From Cinnamomum chago (Eukaryota > Streptophyta > Magnoliopsida > Laurales > Lauraceae): DNA of 64,000 nt. The position numbers and the translations under genes were made by a program. Below the pieces are notes generated by a model that was given only the letters and a program-made list of their open reading frames with translations, searched no databases and was not told the DNA's origin. Below are positions 49,897 to 61,941 of this stretch, piece by piece (positions within the stretch are counted from its first letter, which is position 1; the number at the start of each line of letters is the position of its first letter). The stretch covers positions 58,623,501 through 58,687,500 of the forward strand of contig CP142458.1 of NCBI GenBank assembly GCA_038049695.1, given 5' to 3'.

Positions 49897-50531
49897 GGCC
49901 TGTGGTGGTGGTGGCGGCAGTGGCGTCGTCCGGCGGCAGTGAGGCAGCAAGTCGTGAGGGAGGGAGAGAGAATGAGAGGGATGAGAGAAATGAGAGGATG
50001 GAGGCTGCCGTGTGGAGTGAATGAGAAGAGAGGGGGGTTTGACCTAGTAAAGGAAAAAGGGAAAATGGGAGGTGGGTCTCACGTGGGTGATAAAGTGGGT
50101 GGGCATTGCACGTGGGTCAAGGGGGGTGGGGATATGATAGAAGTGAGGTGGGGTTCACATGAGATAAAGGTGGGGAAGGGTTTGACTTTTGAGAATTAAT
50201 AAAATAAACTTAGGTGGGTTCAGGTCAGGTAAGGTTTTAGGTCGGGTTCGAGGGTCCGGATCGGGATGCAACAGAAGGACAAAGTCCAAGAAATTAGGTA
50301 ATCTACCAGATGATGCCAAAATCTCGAAAAGTGGAAAATACTAAAAAGCCCTCAGAACTTTTCGAAAATAGCGGCACACACCCCTATTGTACCCAAATGT
50401 ACTCCGAATCGCGCGAGACTTCTCACGCGAGATCCATACGTCAAACCCGACTCGCTAAGACTCTAAACACACTTACTAACTAGTCACGCAATTAATTATA
50501 ATTAATGTGGGTTATGGGTCGGGATGTTACA
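49897..50531 (-). repeat. 5' LTR of the Ty3 element, proximal part
   Basis: Collinear with about 36986-37624 of the other LTR, ending GGGATGTTACA. About 115 bp of LTR (equivalent to 36,871-36,985) is missing between this and the distal part. Confidence 0.9.
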
Positions 50532-50536
50532 CGGGG

Positions 50537-50965
50537 TCTCCCTCCCTTCCTAAGGCCTCTACACATTGAAAAACATGTCCAAGATCTATTAATTAGAAGT
50601 GAAAAGAACAAGGTGTTACAAGCAGCATTTCATCCAATCCATCTATTTCAAAGTAACCTTTGACTACAAATCCCACTCAACATGATCATATGCCTTCTCC
50701 AAATTGATCTTGCAAACAACATCTGGCTAATTCATGACTTTCCTTTGCTACCAAAACTCTAATTTGAAGAATACATCTACTTTGAACAAATGCACATTAA
50801 AATGGACTAATCAAAAGAGGATGGACCTCTAATTTGTTGAAGGACCTTTTGACAGTAACTCATTAACATATCCCAATGAAGCAAATTGGTCTATAGTCTT
50901 TTAAGGTCCATATCATTAGGGATCTTCGGGCTCATTGTAATAAAGTTTGCATTTAATTCCATATT
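50537..50965 (-). pseudogene. LINE reverse transcriptase, proximal half
   Basis: Minus-strand frames with stops show the beginning of an L1-type RT (ANFITMSPK, LKDYRPICFIG), then VCKINLEKAYDHVEWD, ending in REGDP at the Ty3 boundary. It joins to the distal half at 34072. The 5' limit is uncertain and may extend towards 51,180. Confidence 0.75.
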
Positions 50966-51815
50966 GAGAATACCTCAAGAGCAGAGCTCCCACATGAAAT
51001 CACCATCAATTCCAATTTCACAGCATTCACATCGTCTTTCTTGAACCAAGACCCATCCTTCCATCTCCCTTAAACTTGTGCCAATACCTTTGTCCTCATC
51101 ATAAGCAAACTTGGTATGAGCACTGTGGGTGCCAGTCACTAGACACAAATAATAATCCATGAATTTAGATAACCTAAGTTTCATACACTTACATCACAGT
51201 TTGTCTTTTTTCTTTTTTACTATGACTAAATTGCCGGTATTGGAATTACTGGGAATCTGAGTCTCAAGGATCTATATGGGAACTTATTACAGTAGGAAAA
51301 ATTCATGTCCCCGATTCATCAATTTAATCCATTGAATCATCTCTTAATCACAAGGGACATGCAGCTCAATCATCTTTCAAGTATCAATCACAACAACATG
51401 CACGTACAACTCATGACAACTCTCGTGCAATCAAGTCTCCGCAACCTTGCAAAGATTCTAAGCAAGATTGACATAGAGCCTAGTGAGCTTTTCCATGGAA
51501 ACTAAGAAAAATATCTCAAATTACTTGTAATCACTCTTCTTCTTTTTTTGCGAAAGACTTCAACTTTTCATGGAAACTTATCCCATCAAAAGGTCTACTC
51601 ATATCTCTTTAACTCCAACAATAGAGTAAAAACAAAAATTAGGTCTCACCTTGAATTGTCAAAGCTGGACCCATAGTCATAAAAGTCTTTACTTATCTCT
51701 TTCTAACAGTAGCATTAATGGAAATGTTTATGAATGCATTTGATGGAGAAGATATGAATCGCATTCAAACAATGATGCTGACATTGCAATGCAAAAGCAT
51801 TTTGGATATAAGAGA
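50966..51815. other. Spacer, possibly LINE 5' sequence
   Basis: Short open frames without recognisable domains. It may include upstream LINE sequence, but I could not support that. Confidence 0.4.
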
Positions 51816-54800
51816 TTGAATGACACGACCCGAGCCCGAGATTACAATTAATCCGAGATAACCCCGAGTCGTGTCGCATACTTACTCCCGTGAACTTCAA
51901 ACACATAAAATTCACAAGGGATATCCATTACAATTATGCGGAATATAAACAAATATACATTGCTCATGTATAAAACAAAAACTCATTTACATTATTTACA
52001 AAACCAATGACTTGCATATTTAATACAAGGCAATGATCAAAAGTATGAAATGTTTTAAAACCATTTTCTACAGGTTTTCTTCCTTTTAAAAGTAACATCA
52101 ATTGTTTTCGCTTCATTTCCATTCTACTAATCCTCTAGGAGGAGACCGCGGACACGACCCGAGCCCGAGATTACAATTAATCCAAGATAACCCCGAGTCG
52201 CGTCGCATACTTACTCCCGTGAACTTCAAACACATAAAATTCACAAGGGATATCCATTACAATTATGCGGAATACAAACAAATATACATTGCTCATGTAT
52301 AAAACAAAAACTCATTTACATTATTTGCAAAACCAATGACTTGCATATTTAATACAAGGCAAGGATCAAAAGTATGAAACGTTTTAAAACCATTTTCTAC
52401 AGGTTTTCTTTCTTTCAAAAGTAACATCAATTGTTTTCGCTTCATTTCCATTCTACTAATCCTCCAGGAGGAGACCGGGGACATGACCCGAGCCCGAGAT
52501 TATAATTAATCCGAGATAATCCCGAGTCTCGTCGCATACTTACTTCCCTGAACTTCAAACATATAAAATTCACAAGGGATATCCATTACAATTATGCGGA
52601 ATATAAAAAAATATACATTGCTCATGTATAAAACAAAAACTCATTTACATTATATACAAAACCAATCACTTGCATATTTAATACAAGGCAAGGATCAAAA
52701 GTATGAAACGTTTTAAAACCATTTTCTATAGGTTTTCTTTCTTTCAAAAGTAACATCAATTGTTTTCGCTTCATTTCCATTCTACTAATCCTCTAGGAGG
52801 AGACCGGGAACACGACCCGAGCCCGAGATTACAATTAATCTGAGATAACCCCGAGTCGCGTCGCATACCTACTCCCGTGAACTTCAAACAAATAAAATTC
52901 ACAAGGGATATCCATTACAATTATGCGGAATATAAAAAAATATACATTGCTCATGTATAAAACAAAAACTCATTTACATTATTTACAAAACCAATGACTT
53001 GCATATTTAATACAAGGCAATGATAAAAAGTATGAAATGTTTTAAAACCATTTTCTACAGGTTTTCTTTCTTTCAAAAGTAACATTAATTGTTTTCGCTT
53101 CATTTCCATTCTACTAATCCTCTAGGAGGAGACCGGGGACATGACCCGAGCCCGAGATTACAATTAATCCGAGATAACCCAGAGTCGCGTCGCATATTTA
53201 CTCCCGTGAACTTCAAACACATAAAATTCACAAGGGATATCCATTACAATTATGCAGAATATAAAAAAATATACATTGCTCATGTATAAAACAAAAACTC
53301 ATTTACTTTATTTGCAAAACCAATGACTTGCATATTTAATACAAGGCAAGGATCAAAAGTATGAAACGTTTTAAAACCATTTTCTACAAGTTTTCTTTCT
53401 TTCAAAAGTAACATCAATTGTTTTCGCTTCATTTCCATTCTACTAATCCTCCAGGAGGAGACCGAGGACACGACCCGAGCTGGAGATTACAATTAATCCG
53501 AGATAACTCCGAATCGCGTCGCATACTTACTCCCGTAAACTTCAAACATATAAAATTCACAAGGGATATCCATTACAATTATGCGGAATATAAACAAATA
53601 TACATTGCTCGTGTATAAAACAAAAACTCATTTACATTATTTACAAAACCAATCACTTGCATATTTAATACAAGGCAAGGATCAAAAGTATGAAATGTTT
53701 TAAAACCATTTTCTACAGGTTTTCTTTCTTTCAAAAGTAACATCAATTGTTTTCGCTTCATTTCCATTCTACTAATCCTCCAGGAGTAGACCGGGGACAC
53801 GACCCGAGCCCGAGATTACAATTAATCTGAGATAACCCCGAGTCGCGTCGCATATTTACTCCCGTGAACTTCAAACACATAAAATTCACAAGGGATATCC
53901 ATTACAATTATGCGGAATATAAACAAATATACATTGCTCATGTATAAAACAAAAACTCATTTACATTATTTACAAAACCAGTCACTTGCATATTTAATAC
54001 AAGGCAAGGATCAAAAGTATGAAACGTTTTAAAACCATTTTCTACAGGTTTTCTTTCTTTCAAAAGTAATATCAATTGTTTTCGCTTCATTTCCACTCTA
54101 CTAATCCTCCTGGAGGAACTGGAGTGGTCTTCTCCTTTGGCGTTGTGGTCTCTAAAGGACCGGCATGGGCAACTGTGCCTGTAATGCCATTAATAACACT
54201 ATGAATTTGATAATTCAGCAAGGTATAAACAATTACATGATTGAATATGCTAAATACACATTTAATTCATCTAACTCCTTGTTAGACTAATACAAATACA
54301 ATTCAAAATCCATAAAAGTCTTTATTACTTGGCAAACTACTATAGCATTTCATTTCACATCACATCTTCCTAAAAAGGAAGGATTTCCATTTTCCATACG
54401 GAAGGATTCATATATTGTGGGATTTATCAGGGCCCGGGCCAGGAACTACTGACATCACCACGGAGCTCCGGAACACTCCCAAATAATCTGCTGCAGCAGT
54501 AACAACTCTATTGAGCTTACAGAAATCACTATGTGGTGCCAGACTCAAGTATCAATACAGTTTAACATTTAGTTCCGTTCAATTAAAATTTAACGAATAC
54601 ATCTCAATGTACAAACTCAGTTAAATAATACCAACCATTTAGGTGTAATCCTCAGTTGTTTAATGTACGTGTTATTCTCAATGGACATCACAATTTATGT
54701 GAATTTGTACATTAAAGTCTCCTTAATTAACACCCAATGTGGTAAAAAAATATTAATAGCCTTGATATAATCAACAAGCTCTTTTCCTTAAAACTCAGAA

Positions 54801-56553
54801 ACTAATTCTAAAATTTTATTAGTTTTGGTTAACTAATCAATGTCTTATCGGATAACTTTAAAAGCTAATTTTACTATCGAATTACACCTATTCAGCTTGG
54901 GTTAACCTTTTGGTTAACACTCAATTCATCTTGAATCTAAATCCAAGGATATTATTTTATGAAAAGGGTAATTAACTTACTACTCCTTAATTAGTCTTCA
55001 AACTACTTATGATCCTAAAACCATCAATTGGTCCAAATAGAACAAATTTTAGTTAGGACTTGTTATAATTGTCTCCATATCAACTTCATCTCCCAATCTA
55101 TGATCACTAGAAGGTGTACACCATTGGTTTCTATGTTCCAAGAGCTTTCCAACGATATATGGATCTCAAAAATTGGATGTACGAGTCTAAAGTTATGGCC
55201 ATTCAAAGTTGGCATTGTTGGGCCAATGGGCCGACCCACTCGAGCAGGCCCAATTCTTTTGAATTTCAGTTTTAGACTTCTGAAATTGATTTTGTTCTTC
55301 CCTTCTCTACATTCAATCCATAACCTGCATATCAAAATGGAACCTCCTGTTCCCCCTCATTCATCATGTCATTTATACATAAAGTAACACTTTTAATCCA
55401 TTAACCATTTAACTCATCTTCTTCTCCAATCAATTATCCATATACACAGTTATTAACTCACATATAAGGCTGAATTCAGATTTCATAACATAATCAAGAA
55501 GAAATCTATAGCAACTAGCATTTAATCACAATAACTATTTATACTTGCCTCTAATTCAAGTTTGATACAAAAATCCCCTTGTTAGATCAAAATCTCATTT
55601 GAAACCCTATAACCTAACACCATTTCAATCTATACAATTCCAAAAAAATTCACATCTAATGACAAAAGCTCATAACAAATAGCAATTTAATCACAAGTAA
55701 TTTCTATACTTGCCTTTTAGTTGAGGTTTAACACAAAAACCCTTTTTCCTTAAACTTGATTTGAGTCAAGTTCTCTCAATCTCAAACCCTATTATCATAG
55801 AACAACCAAAATGAATTTCTAATAACTATTTGTGCTATAATCACTTCAAACTAACTATTCAAAATCTGAAGGTTCTATAAAGAATCTATTTACTCACTTG
55901 AAACTCAACAAAGAGAAATCACAGCTTCTCTTTAGCTTCAAATCCAAGGAAAATTGAAGAAAACAATAGAGAAGATGAAGTCATAGAACTCTTTTACTCC
56001 AACACACAATTGTTACCTCCAAACTTGAACAATTAAGGAAGAAAAGATAAAGAAAATGGAAGAAAGAAGAAAGAACCTAAAGTTGGTTTCTTGCTGCTGC
56101 TGTAACATTCGTATGAATTTTATTTGGGCTTCATTTGACACTTATACAATGGAAATTTGCAACTTAACCCCCACTTTTAAACTTATTTCAAGTTTGAGTC
56201 AAATCAAGACTCACTTGATTCATTTGAAATCAAATGAAAACGCGTAAGTTATGAAAATTGTTGTACTCATCGAAATACACATGTTAGTATCAAGTTTCAC
56301 CGTATCCGACGAAATACGCATAAATCCATATTTACGGAAAAGTCCTTAATTCCATCAATTTGAGTTTAAATTCAACTCAATCAAGTGAATTCCTTTCAAA
56401 TCCATTCCATTATGTATAAGTTCCTCAAATGAAACTAATTTGATCCATTTTAATCACTAATCACATTTATCTTGACTAATCATGTCTAATTCACATTAAT
56501 TGCAATTAATTAGAGTTAATCTTGATTAACTCGGGTTGGGGTGTAACATTGAA
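51816..56553 (-). mobile_element. Solo LTR (4.7 kb) with 5-bp duplications
   Basis: The body is 51821-56548. The left end reads TGACACGACCCGAGCC, the right end CTCGGGTTGGGGTGTAACA, and both are flanked by TTGAA (51816-51820, 56549-56553). The ends resemble the Ty3 LTR (TG...TTACA), and its inferred orientation is minus. No gag-pol sequence or primer site lies inside or alongside. Removal of the internal region by recombination between LTRs is the simplest origin. It is longer than the 3.5-kb LTR next door, mostly because of its internal tandem array. Confidence 0.85.
51822..54124. repeat. Seven tandem copies of a 329-bp unit
   Basis: Units begin (GACACGACCCGAG or a one-base variant) at 51822, 52151, 52480, 52809, 53138, 53467 and 53796, each exactly 329 bp after the last. 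Copies differ by scattered substitutions and no length changes. The last few bases of the seventh unit diverge (from about 54,110). The unit is noncoding and includes one GC-rich block and an AT-rich remainder. It begins at the very first bases of the solo LTR. Confidence 0.97.
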
Positions 56554-57960
56554 ACAATAAGAAGAAGTTTTATTGACAATTTGATGGAGCTGAGAGGCAT
56601 TTGGAAAGAACATAGAGAGGAAAAGAGGAGAAGAGAACTTGTTGAATGGATGGAGCTTGACGATTTGATTACCATTCAAAGTAGAGTGTATATATCCAAT
56701 AATATTTATAAGAAGTTTGTACTTAGTAAACTAACAAAGCATACAAGTAGGTCAAGATGTGAGAATCACAATTTAATTTATAGTATTTACTCCCATACTG
56801 TTAAAGCACTAATATAGATTTCTATATTTCATTTTAATTAATTGTGTTATCATATGAACTTAAAATGACAGGGGTATGGAATACATCCATACCCCTTTCA
56901 TTTTAATACCTTCTATATCTCCAAAAGAAGTGGCCTTGCTTGCAACCATCGTACATTTTTAATGTGAAATGACACATTTGCTCATCATTGTATCCATGTT
57001 AGTATTATTTCAGAGTTATTTTCCTTAAGCTTGTAACATGACCACATGGGGCTCATCTAATTACATCCAAATCGATCATAATACCGTGCATAACCCACCG
57101 TTCCGCTGATGAAAGTCTTAAAACACATTATTAGACTTTATGTGAACAAGAGAGACGGTTGGGAATTGGGGTAAAATAATAGTATTTTTATAAATAATGA
57201 TATACTCATTTTTATTTATTAGTGTGAGGACAAAGTCTCTTCTTTATAAATAAAATAAAATAAAAAGAAAAACCTCATGAGGTTTGACCATTCTCATGCG
57301 ACTATTTATTTTGAGGATACGAAAGATATTAAAATATAAATATCTAGAATATATCACTAAACCACGGAAGTCTATTTACAAACTTTATAAACTTCAAGGC
57401 CTTATATATCTTATACCAAACAAAGAAAAAAAAAAAGGCCTTATATGTAAAATATCCTACTAATTAATTTCATCTCTAAAATCATATTTGGGCTTTGACC
57501 AAAGTTTTCCATTGTCGTCAAGCTCAACCCACCTAACTAAACAAATCTTATTGAAAAGAAGCACAAAAGCAAATCTCACATGGTGGGAAATTGCCAGACC
57601 ACCAAAGATCTCTCCAATCAAGGCTTTTCTCTCTCAATTCAACAAACTTAATAAAATCCCCCAATCCAACCCCCTCTATAGTTCGCACAAGCAGCCCATT
57701 TTTACCAAATCCAACCCATTCACACCTGTCTCTCCTCCTAATAATTCACAGTCACTCAAATTGACACTAATCCAACCGTTAATCCCCATCAAATTCAATC
57801 ACAAAAATAATTACACTTAAAAACACATCAAAATTTTTGAAGCTCCAAAATTGAGTGCTAGGATTATCTAAAGAAAATGATATTTGGACCACTCCTAATC
57901 CTCAACATTCCCTATACATAAAACCTAATTTTTTGACATGGGACCTCCTAAATGGACCCA
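56554..57960. other. Spacer upstream of the chorismate mutase gene
   Basis: AT-rich. A 93-codon plus-strand frame at 56536-56817 overlaps the solo-LTR edge and has no recognised domain. The remainder is promoter-proximal DNA of the next gene. Confidence 0.5.
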
Positions 57961-57967
57961 TATAAAG
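57961..57967 (+). promoter_or_regulatory. Candidate TATA box of the chorismate mutase gene
   Basis: TATAAAG lies 260 bp before the predicted start codon, in a GGACCCATATAAAGGGACCC context. It is the only good TATA match in this stretch. Transcription would begin near 57,990 and include the upstream ATG at 58168. Confidence 0.5.
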
Positions 57968-58167
57968 GGACCCATTAATCAAAAGGTGCACCAGGGTTAG
58001 AACTTGGACAAAAGCTACAGATACTCGTTCCATTTTGGAGCGCACGTTAAGGAAACTCCTCGATCCACGCAACCGCGTGCGCTTTTACAGGACGCCCCTA
58101 AAGTGCGCCATTATTTATACTCTACACCTCACGAGCACTGGAACTATACGACCCAACGACTGCTTCC

Positions 58168-58290
58168 ATGGCTTCTCCTTCTTCTTCACCAGTCAAACCA
58201 GATTCTGCAAGGTCTGCTTCATGGAGGCTTTCTCTCCGTCATCTCTCCATCTTTTCAAGTTCGTTTTCGGTTTTTTCACATGGGTTTTGA
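58168..58290 (+). CDS. Upstream ORF overlapping the chorismate mutase start
   Basis: A 40-codon frame starting at a well-placed ATG (CCATGGC) reads MASPSSSPVKPDSARSASWR and onward, and ends in TGA 58288. It overlaps the first 70 bases of the main coding frame in another phase. It is the first ATG after the candidate TATA box. The peptide is rich in Ser and Arg and nearly free of acidic residues, like a plastid transit peptide. It could be a translational control uORF or the remnant of an alternative N-terminus. Confidence 0.4.
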   Translation: MASPSSSPVKPDSARSASWRLSLRHLSIFSSSFSVFSHGF

Positions 58291-61200
58291 TTTTTGTAGC
58301 CTCTTGTAACTGCAGGCTGCAGAACGGGGTTTCCGGTTCTGCAGAAAGATTCAATCTTGAGTCTGTGAGGGAGTCTCTGATCAGACAGGAAGACACCATT
58401 GTCTTCAGCCTCATCGAGAGAGCGAAATTCCCTCGGAATTTGAAAGTTTATGACGAATCGTCGAGAGAAATTCTGGGTTTCAGTGGGTCTCTGCTTCAGT
58501 TTTTTGTTGAGGAGGCAGAGATTCTTCAGTCCAAGGTGAGATTTTTTTTCATTGTTTTCATGTTTACTTTTGTTTTCCTGAAATGGGTTTTGTGTTTTGT
58601 GTTAGAAGATTGATTTTTTGACGTTTTGTGATGGATTGTTGTGTTGGGTTGTTGGGTTTATTCTTTTTTATGATTGTTGTGTTGATTAGAGGAATGTTTA
58701 TGTTTCTTGCAGCTGCTTCTTGTTTTATATTTAACTAAATCCTCCTTTGAATTGCATCAAATTCTGATTCTTTTACCTTGTATCTATAAAGACAGAAATG
58801 GCCTTAAGATAGCCATGGAATTGTGCATAGGAAGTGGGGTACCCCTTTTAAGTTCGAGGGCTCCTTGATGAAAGTCTTCTCAAATTCCATGGAAAACCCT
58901 TTCTTCTGTGTTAGAACCCCATTTTCAGACTCTGCAAAAAATGATTTTTGCGAAATGCAGAACAGAGCTTTACTTGAACAAGCTCTAGCAGATACAATTT
59001 GTGATCAGAACTCTTAGACATGTCTGTAAAATTGCCTTTTTAATCAAAGTGGCACTTAGCAATTGGGCATGGCTTTTCTCCACTTTGCCAACCCAATACT
59101 GATGCTATTTGTATCACCGTTCTCAAGCCTTCTATTTTGCTCAATGTTGATCTAATTCACTTGCACTAAATCATCTTCAATTTTTCGAGCTTATCTTTCT
59201 TGTTCTTGAATGTCCTAAACTTGCACAATTGAATGTGCTAAACTTACACCACATATATACATATATATTGCTTTTTATCGGTGAATATTCATCTATTTGA
59301 CTCTAAGCCTTTACTCAAGGTTCTAACTTACCTTTTGATTTTTAAGGTTGAAAATGTGGTTTTTCTTAGAGGAGGAACCAAAGACTACTGTTGATGAATA
59401 TGCTTCAATGAGGCTTGTGAACTGTGATTTTTATATGGGTGAGTGCAGAGGCATGCCACTAGCAAGAAGTGTCATGTGCCTGGTGCAAGCATTTTGTGCA
59501 TAAATTGCTTAAATTCTAATTTTTTAAACAGTAAATCGGATTGTTTGGGAAGTAACAACGTTGGTCATTAAGAATTCAAATAGATAATTTGCATCCAAAT
59601 ATAAATGCTAGGTCTAATAGGTCATCTTGGCATGCTGTTTCAAAATTGCATTTATTTGAGTAATTATCATTTAGAACAACGAATGAGTACAACAGTGAAA
59701 ACTAATTAGTAGATTCAATAGAAGAAGAAAATCAAGGAATGTCATTTGAAATGGTCTGGTCAAATACACAGAAGATCAGAAACAACTATTGTTCAATTAC
59801 TAATAGGTAATAGGTTCGAGGCACTAAGAGGAAACCAATGAATTTTATCATTATCCTCCATAGCTACTGATGCGTTTTATCTCAATCTTTCTCAGAAGTT
59901 TTGAGGGGTAGAAAGTATAAATCTGATGAACATGTCATGAATGCAGGTTGGAAGATATTATAACCCAGAGGAGCATCCTTTCTTCCCTGAGAATTTACCA
60001 TTGTCCCTATTGCCTCCATACCACTACGAGCAGGTTAGTCCTGCAACATTCATTCATCACGTCTTCTGCTCAGCCCTGTATCTAACACACTTCCTTACTG
60101 TGATGCCTTATTATAGGTGTTGCATCCTGCAGCTGCCTCCATTAACATAAATAAGAAAATATGGAATATGTATGTCAATGACCTGCTTCCATTATTTGCT
60201 GCCAAAGGTGATGATGGTAACTATGCATCGACAATGTCAAGTGATCTCACATGTTTGCAGGTAAGAACTGTTAAAGTTGCATTATTGTTGTGCTAATTGT
60301 GTACTAGTGATAGAATGGTATTGGGATTTCACAGGCTCTCTCTAGAAGGATTCATTATGGACTGTTTGTTGCCGAAGTCAAGTATAGGGATGCCCCGCAA
60401 GACTATGGGCCTGCCATCCGTGCTCAGGTAGACGTTTTCTGTGTTCTGTTTTTAAATCTGAAACAGTATTTACTTTGAAATTGAAGTTGTCATTTGACAA
60501 GTGACTATTTAAATCGGTTTGGTCTTCTGTGATATCAAATTATTTTATGATGAAATCATAGATACAAAGAACAGAACAAGTTTATTGGTATTTTGACCAG
60601 TGGTCCTTTGGCTCCACTGATTTTACAGATGGGCACCCTTGCAATTCATGAGGGATGTCATCATTTTCCATATGGAACTTTATACGCCACTACTTTATGG
60701 ACGACCAACCAACCTTTCTCCTTGAAAGAAACTAGTAAAGATACAAGGTGCACTTATATATCAAGTTATCAACCCATTTTCGTGTGGCACAATGGAAAGG
60801 ATCTAGTTTGTTCATCCATGAAGCCTTGCCGAGATGGGCCGTAAGGCATACCCAAGCATCACATTGATGTGTGGAATTCAATGGGTAAAGACCTTCAGTG
60901 AGCTGCCAGAATCATTAGAATGGTGGAATCCAAAAAAGAGTGCTTGATAACTAGACATTAATGGTCCACATCTAGATCGTTCATCCGTGAAGCCTTGCCA
61001 AGATGGGGCATAAGGCATACCCAAGCATCACATCGATGTGTGGCACATTCAATGGGTAAAAAGACTTTCAGTGAACTGCCAGAATCATCAGAATGGTGGA
61101 ATTCAAAAGAGTGCTTGATAACTAGACATTAATGGTCCGCATCTTGTAACGTTTTGTCACTCTGTATCACACGTGGCCTGTGGTTGATTAGTATTTAGTA

Positions 61201-61758
61201 GACTTGGACATACACGTCTAGTATCACAGCAGTGTGTCTTTTTATGCTCCAAATAACAAGCAGTTTGAAATACTTTTTTGGAATGGATGGTTCTCTGTTC
61301 TACCATGTGTTTGGAAGTGTGACTGAGATACTGTACTCCCTGACCGGTATTCCAAAACCAGTTTCGGTGGTTGCTGCTGATAAAGATGGACACAAGAAGT
61401 GATGAATAAAAAGTAAGAAAAGTGGATAATTTTCCATTCTGTCCAACAAACTGCCTGATACTTGGGTGCATCCAGTAACTCTCTAATTTTGTAAACTGAT
61501 CCTGTCTCTATCAATTTTTGCACATTGAAGGACAGAGATGCTCTGATGAAACTGTTAACATTTGAGAGCGTCGAAGAGATGGTGAAGAGAAGGGTAGAGA
61601 AGAAGGCCTCAGTGTTTGGGCAGGAAGTCAGCCTCAATGACAGTGGCGGCGACAAGTACAAGGTTGATCCGTCTGTTGTTTCACACCTCTATGGTGAATG
61701 GGTCATGCCTCTGACCAAGCTTGTTCAGGTTGAATATCTTCTTCGACGTCTCGATTGA
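58221..61758 (+). CDS. CM2: Chorismate mutase, CM2 type
   Basis: Five exons: 58221-58535, 59947-60033, 60117-60260, 60335-60427 and 61531-61758. All introns have GT...AG ends and lie in phase 0. The product has 288 residues. It converts chorismate to prephenate, the entry to phenylalanine and tyrosine. The AroQ-type all-helical fold is evident from ESLIRQEDTIVFSLIERAKF at the N-terminus, GRYYNPEEHPFF, DDGNYASTMSSDLTCLQ, LSRRIHYGLFVAEVKYRDAP and the C-terminal LTKLVQVEYLLRRLD. It matches the plant cytosolic-type CM2 better than plastid CM1. That isoform is known in Arabidopsis to be insensitive to aromatic amino acids. The first 30 residues are hydrophobic (FKFVFGFFTWVLIFVASC), resembling a secretory signal and unlike the short N-terminus of Arabidopsis CM2. 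Later starts are unlikely, as no ATG precedes the first helix. Confidence 0.92.
60811..61145. repeat. Tandem duplication in intron 4 of CM2
   Basis: Two units of about 160-170 bp (from 60811 and from 60971) share GTTCATCC(A/G)TGAAGCC, CATACCCAAGCATCACAT, GTGCTTGATAACTAGACATT and more, with small indels. Both are noncoding. Confidence 0.85.
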
Positions 61759-61935
61759 CATTGTTTTACCTCTCAGTATTGTGATGATGGGACAGGGTTG
61801 TGGGATACATTGTTACAGCCTGCCACCTCTTACTGCCCAAATTACTCCCTCCTTACTTGTAATTCTAGATCTCTCTCTAAATTAATACAGAAGCCTGTAC
61901 TGAAGTTCTTGTGTTGGAGATCTACTATTACAATG

Positions 61936-61941
61936 AATAAA
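61936..61941 (+). terminator. Poly(A) signal of the chorismate mutase gene
   Basis: AATAAA 178 bp after the stop codon, within a normal plant 3' UTR distance. Confidence 0.5.

Larger units (their letters stand above)
34068..50536 (-). mobile_element. Ty3/gypsy LTR retrotransposon, defective, with nested copia
   Basis: The element proper is 34073-50531, flanked by 5-bp duplications CGGGG (34068-34072, 50532-50536). On the minus strand the order is 5' LTR (50531-41685, interrupted by the copia element), tRNA-iMet primer site, gag, protease, reverse transcriptase, RNase H, integrase remnant, polypurine tract, and 3' LTR (37624-34073). The very long LTRs (about 3.5 kb), TGTAACATCCC start and pol sequence suggest the Tekay/Del branch of chromoviruses; that lineage call is inference. 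In the first 270 bp the two LTRs differ at about 17 positions by hand count, nearly all transitions. Many stops and an integrase deletion make it non-autonomous. Confidence 0.93.

Noticed and set aside
52102..53800. Repeated 63-73-codon frames in both orientations
   Set aside because: They recur once per 329-bp tandem unit and reflect the repeat, not genes.
51822..54124. CRISPR-like repeat array
   Set aside because: The units are 329 bp with no alternating spacers, and the array lies in a plant solo LTR.
56536..56817. 93-codon plus-strand frame
   Set aside because: Its start lies inside the solo LTR end and it has no recognised domain.
58035..58220. Extension of the chorismate mutase frame upstream
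   Set aside because: The frame is open but has no ATG before 58221.
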